Shown here in pieces: positions 10,122 to 18,111 of a stretch of 64,000 nt of DNA. Positions within the stretch are counted from its first letter, which is position 1. Every line of letters begins with the position of its first letter. A program made the translations under genes and the position numbers. Origin of the DNA: Clostridiales bacterium. Lineage in GTDB: Bacteria; Bacillota; Clostridia; Saccharofermentanales; Saccharofermentanaceae. The notes beneath the pieces are model-generated. The model saw only the letters and a list, made by a program, of their open reading frames with translations. It was not told the DNA's origin and did not search any database. The stretch covers positions 195,009 to 259,008 of the forward strand of contig JAFZKB010000020.1 in the NCBI GenBank assembly GCA_017551865.1, in the 5' to 3' direction.

Positions 10122-12044
10122 TTACACCTCCCCGTCAGATCTCGGCATCGCCGGACGATTCGGACGGTTCGCCGGACGCTGCGAAGAAGAATTATCCATG
10201 AGCATCAGAAGCGGATACGAAGAGGAGATCACGAACATGATCAGCGCAATGGCGATCATCGGGACTCTTACGCTCGCAAAGGAATTCGCAATTCCAAATG
10301 CAATGGCTCCTATCATGGTGCCGCAGGTAAATGTACGCATCAGAATGACTCTTGCGATCGGATGCTTATCCTGACGGATCAGGGACTTATAGTAATCGAG
10401 ATATCCGAACTGGTGCAGTCCCTGGGAAAAACCTAAGAAAGCAACGCCGATGACCAGGACTTTTGCCGACGGAGAAAGAGCAAAGATAAGGTATCCGACC
10501 GAGCTGAGCATCGCGCTCAGAGTGATCCTCGTCTTATGGGAGAAGAAATCTTCAAACCAGATGATCAGAAGCTTCATGATCAGTTCACCGCAAACGATCG
10601 CCAGCATATAATAGAAAGAAACCGTTGCCAGCGAGATACGGACCTTCTCAAGATAATCCGGTATAAATACCAGAAAGAACGAAAGCTGAACGCCCAGCGG
10701 GAAGATCGTGCTCCAGGCAAAGGTGCCGGACTTGGAGTTCTTCAGTGCATAGAAATAATTCGGAAGACGCACGATCGGCTCATTGGACGGCGGACAGTGA
10801 CGTACGAAGTACAGGACCTGAATGGCGACAACAAACAGGAAGAACGAAGAAACCATCAGGACAGTAAAAAGACCGAATCTTTCGTAAAGGATACCGCAGA
10901 TAACAGCACCAACAGATACACCAAGAACATTTCCGGTGTACTGGGCCTGATGGACTCTTCTCTCGGAAAACTCCGCCTGACCCGAGCGGGAAGCATGCAG
11001 GCGGTACTCTCTCTGGAACTGAAACAGCATACCCATAAGGAAGCCGATCGGAAGCTGCATGAACACAGTAAGGAACGGAATATCCGCCAGTCCGCAGATC
11101 AGAAGCAGGATAAAGGCGATTACGACTGACACGATCACAGCAAGTCTCGAAGTAAGCTTGCGGATCATAAGATCGCGCAGATGTACGAAGCGCCAGAAGC
11201 CGAACAGATAGAACAGACATGCGATGATGATCCAAATATGCAGAACCGCATCGCTGTCAAAATATCCCTTCATAGAATCCTTAAGATATGCGGAAAGTAC
11301 GATCAGGGGCATCGAACAGCCGACACTTGAGAAGAATGAAATGAGACGGAAAGTAGACATACCGTACATGACCGCTCTCGGAACATTTCTGTCCGGCTGC
11401 ATGAAGATCGTATCAAAGAGTCTTCTCAATTCTCCGTAAATCAGGGAGATCGCTACAGCTATGGATATCATTGTAAATACCCAGGAAAGGGACATGCCGT
11501 TCTCTGTTGCAACATAATCACTCTGGGGCTGCATCACCTCAACGATACCCGAGGCCGTACCATCCATGCGGAGAACCGGTGCGACAGATGTGACATACAT
11601 CACGTTCTGGTCTCTTCTATGGGTAACGATGATCTGCTGCTGTTCAAAGCATTCCATGTACTCCTCACCCGCACCGGAAAGCACATACTGCTTGCCGTCA
11701 TCATAGGTGCGGTCTGAAGTATAAACGCGAAGGAAAGAGTTTCCGGCCTTCACATAGACATTGACGATGTACTTTTTCTGCGTCTCGTTCGCCGGGATTT
11801 CGATCGGGACCGCCATTCCCTCAATCAGATCCTGTCCGGAAAGAACCACGGAAGCACTGGCGGTGTAGGAAGAAAGCGCTGTCTTTCTCTGTGACTGCAG
11901 AGCGGAGACATACACATTCGTAACGACGGAAGATACGACGAAAAGAACGACAAGCGCAGTGATCAGACAGAATCCGATTTGACTGGCGATCGCCTTTTTT
12001 CCCTTCGGCGCTTTGGTAAAGTTTTCGATCAGGAAATCATTCAT
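10122..12044 (-). CDS. Cache-like sensor domain fused to an MFS-type transporter
   Basis: This 640-residue membrane protein begins with a helix (residues 23-48), then an extracytoplasmic domain of about 135 residues with PAS/Cache-like signs (YTSDRTYDDGKQYVLSG, YVTSVAPVLRMDGTASG). It continues into roughly twelve further helices with major-facilitator features such as GVSVGAVICGILYERFG and FLGFSQGLHQFG. The C-terminus is Pro/Arg-rich and cytoplasmic. Its start overlaps the previous gene's stop (ATGA). A sensor fused to an MFS core suggests a ligand-gated transporter or a transporter-derived receptor; which is not decidable here. Confidence 0.75.
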   Translation of the reverse strand: MNDFLIENFTKAPKGKKAIASQIGFCLITALVVLFVVSSVVTNVYVSALQSQRKTALSSYTASASVVLSGQDLIEGMAVPIEIPANETQKKYIVNVYVKAGNSFLRVYTSDRTYDDGKQYVLSGAGEEYMECFEQQQIIVTHRRDQNVMYVTSVAPVLRMDGTASGIVEVMQPQSDYVATENGMSLSWVFTMISIAVAISLIYGELRRLFDTIFMQPDRNVPRAVMYGMSTFRLISFFSSVGCSMPLIVLSAYLKDSMKGYFDSDAVLHIWIIIACLFYLFGFWRFVHLRDLMIRKLTSRLAVIVSVVIAFILLLICGLADIPFLTVFMQLPIGFLMGMLFQFQREYRLHASRSGQAEFSERRVHQAQYTGNVLGVSVGAVICGILYERFGLFTVLMVSSFFLFVVAIQVLYFVRHCPPSNEPIVRLPNYFYALKNSKSGTFAWSTIFPLGVQLSFFLVFIPDYLEKVRISLATVSFYYMLAIVCGELIMKLLIIWFEDFFSHKTRITLSAMLSSVGYLIFALSPSAKVLVIGVAFLGFSQGLHQFGYLDYYKSLIRQDKHPIARVILMRTFTCGTMIGAIAFGIANSFASVRVPMIAIALIMFVISSSYPLLMLMDNSSSQRPANRPNRPAMPRSDGEV

Positions 12045-12724
12045 AGCGTCGCCTCCGTATTCTTCTTAGATGCAAAACGGATGATCGGCGGGATGATGAA
12101 CTGAAGAGCGAATCCGAAGAGTGCAACGACAACTGCCGCAATAACGGTCGACAGGATCTTCGTCTCCAGTTTGTTTCCCATATCGTTGATCGGACGGTAC
12201 TGTGCTGAAAGCTCCAGGAGCGCGGACACTTTTCCCGCCTGGTCCTTGATCGGAACCATATAGTGATAAACATTCTTATCCTTAATTTCATAAGGAGCCA
12301 TCTCGGCCGTGAGCCATTCGGATACCGGGATATCTTTTGCCACAAGAAGGTCTGAAACACTTCCTGTCAGCATATTGAGAGATCCGTTGGTATATTCATA
12401 AAGACCGAAGGCCTGAGTGGTATAGTCGTCTTCATTTGTGTCCATGAGCATATAACGAAGGACCGCGCTGTACCTAGCCGCAGCCTTTGATGCATCTTCT
12501 TCGATCTCATTTCCGGAAATGATCTTGGCTGCATTTCCTGCATCCGTCTGGATCCTCGAAACAAGAGTCTTCTGGAATTCCTTCTCGAATCCAAGGCGCA
12601 TATGGTGTACGGCAAACGAAACCGATACAATAACAAGCACCAGCGCAAACAAAGAAAGGAAGACGATCTTCGCCACTTTCCCCGCTGCATTCGAAGCAGA
12701 AGAATTATTATCTGAAACAGGCAT
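12041..12724 (-). CDS. two-helix extracytoplasmic sensor-like protein
   Basis: The 227-residue protein has a helix near residues 19-42, an outer domain of about 140 residues and a second helix near 193-217 followed by a short basic tail. The outer part (FGLYEYTNGSLNMLTGS, YHYMVPIKDQAGKVSALLEL) resembles single Cache/PAS ligand-binding domains of chemoreceptors, but no cytoplasmic effector domain follows. The ATG at 12724 is chosen because AGAGGTG lies at the right distance; the ATG six codons earlier has none. It is the first gene of the operon, coupled by overlap to the Cache-MFS gene. Confidence 0.75.
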   Translation of the reverse strand: MPVSDNNSSASNAAGKVAKIVFLSLFALVLVIVSVSFAVHHMRLGFEKEFQKTLVSRIQTDAGNAAKIISGNEIEEDASKAAARYSAVLRYMLMDTNEDDYTTQAFGLYEYTNGSLNMLTGSVSDLLVAKDIPVSEWLTAEMAPYEIKDKNVYHYMVPIKDQAGKVSALLELSAQYRPINDMGNKLETKILSTVIAAVVVALFGFALQFIIPPIIRFASKKNTEATL

Positions 12725-12756
12725 CTTGACACCTCTTCGCATAAAAATACACGATA

Positions 12757-12784
12757 ATTATATCGCAATGTCTGATAATTGCAA
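12757..12784 (-). promoter_or_regulatory. promoter of the sensor/MFS operon
   Basis: On the minus strand TTGCAA (12779-12784) and TATAAT (12757-12762) are 16 bases apart, about 33 bases upstream of the start at 12724, giving a short leader. Confidence 0.7.
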
Positions 12785-12815
12785 AACTTCTTCTTAGTAA
12801 CGGAAAAACATTAAA

Positions 12816-12843
12816 AAGTCCTGAAGGGATTCCTTCAGGACTT
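12816..12843 (-). terminator. terminator of the tRNA-Leu/tRNA-fMet transcript
   Basis: A perfect 12-base stem (AAGTCCTGAAGG / CCTTCAGGACTT) with a four-base loop is followed on the minus strand by TTTTTAATG, immediately 3' of the tRNA-fMet. Confidence 0.88.
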
Positions 12844-12847
12844 CAGG

Positions 12848-12924
12848 TGGTTGCGGAGGCGGGACTCGAACCTCGCGACCTTCGGGTTATGAGCCCGACA
12901 AGCTACCAACTGCTCCACTCCGCG
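12848..12924 (-). tRNA. initiator tRNA-fMet (CAT)
   Basis: The 77-base cloverleaf includes an encoded CCA. The anticodon is CAT. Initiator marks are visible: position 1 is C facing A72 (unpaired), and three G-C pairs (GGG / CCC) flank the anticodon loop. It is co-transcribed with the tRNA-Leu upstream of it. Confidence 0.97.
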
Positions 12925-12941
12925 ATGTATATCTAAGATGA

Positions 12942-13028
12942 TGGTGCTCGTGACCGGACTTGAACCGGTACGGGTTTTACCCCGACGGATTTTAAGTCCG
13001 TTGCGTCTGCCTATTTCGCCACACGAGC
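12942..13028 (-). tRNA. tRNA-Leu (TAA)
   Basis: The 87-base class II tRNA has a 7-bp GCTCGTG / CACGAGC acceptor stem, a long variable arm, the TTCAAGTCC T-loop region and an encoded CCA. The anticodon loop CTTAAAA gives TAA, reading UUA/UUG. It starts the two-tRNA transcript. Confidence 0.97.
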
Positions 13029-13051
13029 CAGTCATTTCTTAGTGCTAATAA

Positions 13052-13080
13052 AGATTATCATTGACAGTTTCATTTGTCAA
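13052..13080 (-). promoter_or_regulatory. tRNA-Leu/fMet promoter
   Basis: TTGACA (13075-13080) and TAATCT (13052-13057) are 17 bases apart on the minus strand, 24 bases upstream of the tRNA-Leu 5' end. A further TATAAT lies upstream near 13097. Confidence 0.8.
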
Positions 13081-13131
13081 ATCAAAATTTCCAGATTATA
13101 CCACGCGTTTAAAACGCTTTTCTGACCGCAA

Positions 13132-13156
13132 AAAACCGCTAACGGGATTAGGTTTT
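13132..13156 (-). terminator. weak terminator overlapping the comEA stop
   Basis: AAAACC-TAA / TTA-GC-GGTTTT forms a bulged hairpin that includes the comEA stop codon and continues into a T-run on the minus strand. The stem is A/T-heavy, so efficiency is doubtful. Confidence 0.4.
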
Positions 13157-13766
13157 ATATGCAGATCAGATCCTTAATCACCTCATATTTACTCTCCCCG
13201 ATACCAGGCACCTTCATCAGTTCTTCCAGGGAAGAAAACCTTCCATGCTCTTCCCTATAAGCTACGATCTTCTCGGCTGTCTTTTCCCCGATCCCGGGAA
13301 GTGTCATCAGATCTCTCTCACTGGCGGAATTCAGGTTTACTTTCCCAGCTTTTGAGTTATCTGCTTTCCTTTCATTATCCGGCCTTGGGACAAATAGGTC
13401 CTCACCTTCCTCCTGTGCATTTATGGCAGGAATGTATATAGACTGACTGTTTTCCACCTTATACACCATGTCAAGGTGATCACGATCCGCATTTTCCGTA
13501 AGACCGCCGGCCAGATCGATCAGCTCATATAAAAATGCAGGAGATTGCAGTTTATAGATCCCCGGCAAGTTCACTTCCCCACAGATATATACGGGAAAGG
13601 GATCAATTTTGCTTTCCTCTGTTTCTAGCGTAAAAGACTCTTCCGTTCGTCTTTCTTCAGATTCTATGGTAATGCCCGATCTTTTGGAAAACAGAGCCGT
13701 TCCGGCACACACTATAATACCCAGAATAACCATGGCCACTGTGATACCGACTCTTTTCTTATCCAT
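13155..13766 (-). CDS. comEA: competence-type DNA-binding protein ComEA
   Basis: The 203-residue protein has an N-terminal membrane helix, then an SLBB domain (YICGEVNLPGIYKLQSP onward) and two C-terminal helix-hairpin-helix motifs (LMTLPGIGEKTAEKIVAYRE, MKVPGIGESKYEVIKDLI). This is the standard order of ComEA, which binds double-stranded DNA at the outer membrane face during uptake. Length matches the family. The start at 13766 (MDKKRVGITVAMV) is preferred because the longer frame adds a non-family Arg-rich stretch; GAGG lies ten bases upstream. No other competence gene is in the window. Confidence 0.9.
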   Translation of the reverse strand: MDKKRVGITVAMVILGIIVCAGTALFSKRSGITIESEERRTEESFTLETEESKIDPFPVYICGEVNLPGIYKLQSPAFLYELIDLAGGLTENADRDHLDMVYKVENSQSIYIPAINAQEEGEDLFVPRPDNERKADNSKAGKVNLNSASERDLMTLPGIGEKTAEKIVAYREEHGRFSSLEELMKVPGIGESKYEVIKDLICI

Positions 13767-13974
13767 CAGCACAATACCTCGAACAGATCTTTTCGCACAG
13801 TATAGAACAATAATCGAAAGCTCGGAGCGACAAAAACTCCGAATGTTAGACGTTTTGACGGAAAACGCATCAAATAGGAAGCCTCTTTTTGTTGTTTTTG
13901 GTTGCGGATTTTGCATATTTGAAATAAGATATTAAAAGAGTTAGTTCTCAAAAACTACTTCGGAGGGATAGCAC

Positions 13975-16905
13975 ATGCTTCGTGATCATGATAATGATGA
14001 CAAAGAATTAGATCATCTTCTTCACGCACCACAGGAAGAATTTGATGATTCACAAGGACCGTCTGTATTCGGTACTTTTTATCACTCAAAAGGAAAGACA
14101 GAACAGAATAATTCGGAGTTTATGATCCGTAATGATTCAGGCTCATCTGCCACTGGCGACGACGCTGTTAAGCGTCCGCTGTTTCTTTCATTTAAGGCAA
14201 ATGATCCTGCATCTGACGTATCCGAAGCTCTGCGTTCGCAGAACAATTCGGATGATGAACCGGCCGCTGAGTTCTCGGATGACCTTGCCGGTCTCACAAT
14301 GGACGAGCCGATCGACGACCCGTTTATCACGGAAAGTCCAAGCGTTCAGGCGGATACCCAGGGCAACGATTATTTCGATGCTTTCCCGGAAGACGATCCG
14401 CTGGCGGGATATACTCCGCCGAAATTTGAAGAGCCGAAAAGCGCTCCGGCCAAGCCGAACATGATGGAAACAATGTATGCCAAAGAGGATTACCTCAGCA
14501 GCATGCCGAAATACGAGATCGACAATTCTCTTGAAGAAGAGATCAATGCAAGTCTCGGAGATGCCAACTTCAACCCCTTCTCCCCGTTCGCAGCATTTAA
14601 GCCGGCAGAACCGGAACCGGAAACACCAGCTCCGGCAGCTGAACCCGAACCAGTTGCTGAACCTGAACCAGTCGTAGAAGAAGCTCCTGTCGAGCAGATC
14701 GAAGAATCTGTTGAAGAAACTGTCGAAGAGATAACAGAGGAAGCTCCTGTTGAGCAGATCGAAGAGGCAGTCGAGGAAACTGCCGAAGAGATTACTGAGG
14801 AAGCTCCTGTTGAGCAGATCGAAGAGGCAGTCGAGGAAACTGCCGAAGAGATTACTGAGGAAGCTCCTGTTGAGCAGATCGAAGAGGTTGCTCAGGCTGT
14901 TCCCGAATCTGGCAGACGTTCTGCTTTTGCCGCTGTTCTCGCTTCTCAGGCCGCACAGGCAGCCGCTCAGCAAGAAGCCGCCGCTGAGCAGATTGAAGAA
15001 ACAGTTGAAGAGATCTCCGAGGAAGCTCCTGTAGAACAGATCGAAGAGGCTGTTGAGGAAACAGTTGAAGAGATCTCCGAGGAAGCTCCTGTTGAACAGA
15101 TCGAAGAGGCCGTTGAAGAAACAGTTGAAGAGATCACTGAGGAAGCTCCTGTTGAGCAGATCGAAGAGTCCGTTGAAGAAACAGTTGAAGAGATCGCTGA
15201 GGAAGCTCCTGTAGAACAGATCGAAGAAGCTGTTGAGGAAACAGTTGAAGAAATCACTGACGAAGCCCCTGTGGAACAGATCGAAGAGGCTGTTGAGGAA
15301 ACAGTTGAAGAGACCGTATCAGGAGATGAACCTGTTGTCCAGGAAGATGTTGCCATCGATCAGGCATCGCCTATCATCGACGTTGCTTCTATGGAAGAAT
15401 CTGATTTTGAGGATGATGTCTCCGCAGCATACCAGAGTCCTTCTGATCTCGATACAAATTCCCTGTATGACGATGCTCCGATCGAGGATCCATCTTTATT
15501 CTCCGAAGAAAAAGACGAGGCTTCTGAACAGGCTGATGACTTCGAACCTGAAGAATATGCTTCCATCTATCGCGAGAACGAATCTCTGGCGCAGGAACCA
15601 GCTTCATATGCAGGGCCTGAGGTACATCCGCATGTATCGATCGCCTCTACTAACTTAGAACCGATTGATAACGTATACAACACCACTGCACCTGAAGTGC
15701 CGGAAGAGCCGGAAGAGTCGGAAGAAGCTCTTGTCGTGAAGAATCATCTCCTTTTCGGTGATGAGAGCGAGAGCGCTTTCCATGAAGCAGCACTTAAGGA
15801 CATCGAGAAAGAAAAGCAGGAAAAAGCGGCAGCAGCTGCCGCCGCCATCACTACGGCAACTGAAGTAGAGATCAGAAAATCTTCGGATTCTTCCAATCTC
15901 CGTCCGGGTTCGTCCTACTCTTCTTCCGACAAACCGAAGGAAAGTGCAACGGAAGCAAAAGAAGTAGCTCCGAAGACCCAGCGTCCGGGTGCTGCCTCTG
16001 CTGCAGCCAACTCCCGTCCGGGAATCAACAGAAACATCAGTTCGAGTGCACAGGTCGCCAAGACCCAGCACCACACCTACAATGTTGCTTCCCAGCGCGG
16101 TTCCATTACTCCTGTCGAACAGCAGGGTCATGTAAACGATAAGAAGCGCAGTGTTGTAAGACCGATCATCCTGATTGCTCTGGGTCTTATCTGCATTGGC
16201 GGTCTGGTCTTCTGCTGGAAGTACTTCAATCTCGGCAACGTCTTCTCTTCCGAGACGACAAAACCGAAGACGACGACTTATGCGCCGAAGGAAACTTCCA
16301 TCATTGAAATCTCCGAGAGTTCTACGGAAGATTCGACAACTACGGAAGAACCTACAACGACCACGACCGAGGAGCCGACCACCACAACTACTGAGGAGCC
16401 GACGACTACAACTACGGAAGAGCCGACGACGACTACGACTGAGGAGCCGACCACGACTACGACCGAAGAACCGACAACAACAACTACTGAAGCTACGACC
16501 ACAACCGAAAAGCCTACCACGACAGAAGAACCGACAGAGACAACAGCAGCTCCTTCCGATTTCCCGAAGACGAGCTTCTCTACGAAGATCACGAACGCGA
16601 AGGCTTCCGGCAGTAGCTGTTCCTTCGATATCAAGTTCACCAATAACGGTTCGAAGACATCTTCCCTCAATGCTTCCATTGAGTATGTGACGATCCGTTT
16701 CGAGACCAGCGCGAAGATCACAGATATCTCCTGCACGAACTTCACCGTTGTTCCGAAAGAAGGCAGCAAGAACACTTTCTATCTCTATCCAAACAGCAAT
16801 GAAGCTCTTGCTAAGAAAGATACGATCGTTGCATCGGTCGAAGCTACCGGTGATTCCAAGATCGGTTCCTTTAAGATCAGAGACTTCTACGTGAAGTACC
16901 TCTGA
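13975..16905 (+). CDS. giant single-pass repeat protein with Glu/Val repeats and Thr-rich outer linker
   Basis: The 976-residue protein has no signal peptide. Residues 1-722 are very acidic and presumed cytoplasmic, including eight full 20-residue repeats of the type EEAPVEQIEEAVEETVEEIT (about residues 235-448, interrupted by an Ala/Gln-rich segment). One membrane helix lies at about 730-748. Outside come six copies of EEPTTTTT (about 791-838) and a C-terminal beta-rich domain of about 110 residues ending KIRDFYVKYL. The start at 13975 follows CGGAGGGATAGCAC. It is monocistronic, ends in a strong terminator, and faces opposite to its neighbours. It could be a cytoplasm-to-surface scaffold; no function is assigned. 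Confidence 0.85.
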   Translation: MLRDHDNDDKELDHLLHAPQEEFDDSQGPSVFGTFYHSKGKTEQNNSEFMIRNDSGSSATGDDAVKRPLFLSFKANDPASDVSEALRSQNNSDDEPAAEFSDDLAGLTMDEPIDDPFITESPSVQADTQGNDYFDAFPEDDPLAGYTPPKFEEPKSAPAKPNMMETMYAKEDYLSSMPKYEIDNSLEEEINASLGDANFNPFSPFAAFKPAEPEPETPAPAAEPEPVAEPEPVVEEAPVEQIEESVEETVEEITEEAPVEQIEEAVEETAEEITEEAPVEQIEEAVEETAEEITEEAPVEQIEEVAQAVPESGRRSAFAAVLASQAAQAAAQQEAAAEQIEETVEEISEEAPVEQIEEAVEETVEEISEEAPVEQIEEAVEETVEEITEEAPVEQIEESVEETVEEIAEEAPVEQIEEAVEETVEEITDEAPVEQIEEAVEETVEETVSGDEPVVQEDVAIDQASPIIDVASMEESDFEDDVSAAYQSPSDLDTNSLYDDAPIEDPSLFSEEKDEASEQADDFEPEEYASIYRENESLAQEPASYAGPEVHPHVSIASTNLEPIDNVYNTTAPEVPEEPEESEEALVVKNHLLFGDESESAFHEAALKDIEKEKQEKAAAAAAAITTATEVEIRKSSDSSNLRPGSSYSSSDKPKESATEAKEVAPKTQRPGAASAAANSRPGINRNISSSAQVAKTQHHTYNVASQRGSITPVEQQGHVNDKKRSVVRPIILIALGLICIGGLVFCWKYFNLGNVFSSETTKPKTTTYAPKETSIIEISESSTEDSTTTEEPTTTTTEEPTTTTTEEPTTTTTEEPTTTTTEEPTTTTTEEPTTTTTEATTTTEKPTTTEEPTETTAAPSDFPKTSFSTKITNAKASGSSCSFDIKFTNNGSKTSSLNASIEYVTIRFETSAKITDISCTNFTVVPKEGSKNTFYLYPNSNEALAKKDTIVASVEATGDSKIGSFKIRDFYVKYL
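14677..15318 (+). repeat. 60-bp tandem repeats coding a 20-residue Glu/Val unit
   Basis: Units begin at 14677, 14737, 14797 and 14857 (partial), then after an insertion encoding an Ala/Gln-rich segment at 15019, 15079, 15139, 15199 and 15259. Units at 14737 and 14797 are almost identical at DNA level, whereas others differ mainly at third codon positions, which suggests recent duplication on top of older repeats. Confidence 0.93.
16345..16488 (+). repeat. 24-bp tandem repeats coding EEPTTTTT
   Basis: Six in-frame copies of an eight-residue Glu-Glu-Pro-Thr5 unit. Third positions vary widely between copies, so selection appears to keep the peptide, probably an extended, possibly glycosylated wall-spanning linker. 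Confidence 0.93.
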
Positions 16906-16939
16906 TCCAAAGGCGAAAGCCTAAAAGACAAATCAAAAA

Positions 16940-16970
16940 GGCGCTGTCTCAAAACAAATGAGACAGCGCC
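16940..16970. terminator. bidirectional terminator between repeat protein and prfB
   Basis: An 11-bp perfect stem (GGCGCTGTCTC / GAGACAGCGCC) with a nine-base loop is flanked by GTTTCTTTTC on the plus side and by A-rich sequence (T-rich on the minus strand) on the other. It can serve both converging genes. Confidence 0.9.
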
Positions 16971-17001
16971 GTTTCTTTTCACTAATTATATATGTATCGG
17001 A

Positions 17002-18111
17002 TTACTTTTCGATCGTCATACCGGAAAGGAAAGCGTTGATAAATCCGTCGAGGTTACCATTCATAACGTTATCGACATTTACCTCTTCATAACCTGTACG
17101 ATGGTCCTTCACCAGCGTGTACGGGCAGAATACATAGGAGCGGATCTGGCTGCCCCATGCGATATCCATCTGAACACCCTTCAGGTCCTCAATCTTCTCC
17201 ATGTGTGCGGCCATAGCCAGCGCATAGAGTTTGGCTTTCAACATATTCATCGCTGTTTCACGGTTCTGGATCTGGGAACGCTCCGCCTGGCAGGCAACTA
17301 CGCATCCTGTCGGGATATGTGTCAGACGTACGGCCGAGTCAGTACGGTTAACGTGCTGTCCGCCTTTACCAGTTGCACGGTAGGTATCTACACGGACATC
17401 CGCCATATCGATCTTGATGTCGATCGTATCATCAAGTTCCGGCATAACTTCGCAGGAAGCAAAGGATGTATGTCTTCTTGCCGAAGAATCAAACGGAGAA
17501 ATACGGACAAGACGGTGTACACCGATTTCAGAACGGAGGAATCCGTAAGCATTCTCGCCAATGATCATCATGGAAACACTCTTGATACCGGCTTCATCAC
17601 CATCAAGATACTCGAGTTCCTTGATCTCAAAATCGTGATCCTGCGCCCAGTGACAGTACATTCTGTAAAGCATGCTGACCCAGTCCTGCGCTTCCGTTCC
17701 GCCGGCACCGGCATGAAGCGTTAAGATCGCATTATTCTTATCATACTCACCGGTAAGAAGGGTCTCCAGACGCATCTTCTCATAATCGGTCGTAAACTTC
17801 TTGACGCCTTCCTGCGCTTCAGCAAGAACATCCATATCCTCCGCTTCGTTTCCGAGTTCACAGAGGACCAGAAGATCCTCACGGGAAGCAGCCAGATCTT
17901 CAAAAGTCTTAATGCGCTTCTGAAGTCTTTTCATCTTCGTCTGTTCTTTCTGGGCACGCTCAACGTCGTTCCAGTAATCCGGCTCCTGAGATCTGGCCTC
18001 AAGTTCCGATACCTGATCGCTTACCTGCTTGATATGCAGAGCATCACGCAGAAGCTCGATCTTCTCTTCATACCCTTCCAGTTCCAGACGCAAATTGTCG
18101 AATTCCAGCAT
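17002..18111 (-). CDS. prfB: peptide chain release factor 2
   Basis: The 369-residue product recognises UGA and UAA at the ribosome and triggers peptide release. It carries the RF2 anticodon-like SPF (RISPFDSSARR) and the catalytic GGQ (RATGKGGQHVNRTDSAVR). Unlike many prfB genes, the frame is continuous from its ATG: no in-frame UGA and no programmed +1 shift near codon 25 (IELLRDALHIKQ). The start overlaps the aminotransferase stop by one base (TAATG), so the two are probably coupled. Confidence 0.97.
   Translation of the reverse strand: MLEFDNLRLELEGYEEKIELLRDALHIKQVSDQVSELEARSQEPDYWNDVERAQKEQTKMKRLQKRIKTFEDLAASREDLLVLCELGNEAEDMDVLAEAQEGVKKFTTDYEKMRLETLLTGEYDKNNAILTLHAGAGGTEAQDWVSMLYRMYCHWAQDHDFEIKELEYLDGDEAGIKSVSMMIIGENAYGFLRSEIGVHRLVRISPFDSSARRHTSFASCEVMPELDDTIDIKIDMADVRVDTYRATGKGGQHVNRTDSAVRLTHIPTGCVVACQAERSQIQNRETAMNMLKAKLYALAMAAHMEKIEDLKGVQMDIAWGSQIRSYVFCPYTLVKDHRTGYEEVNVDNVMNGNLDGFINAFLSGMTIEK

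Noticed and set aside
12848..12924. Elongator tRNA-Met or tRNA-Ile2
   Set aside because: C1:A72 mismatch and three G-C pairs in the anticodon stem mark the initiator.
14188..14973. Minus-strand open frame across the repeats
   Set aside because: Antisense shadow caused by the repeat composition; no ribosome site.
14677..15318. CRISPR-like array
   Set aside because: The repeats are contiguous, in frame and encode protein; there are no spacers.
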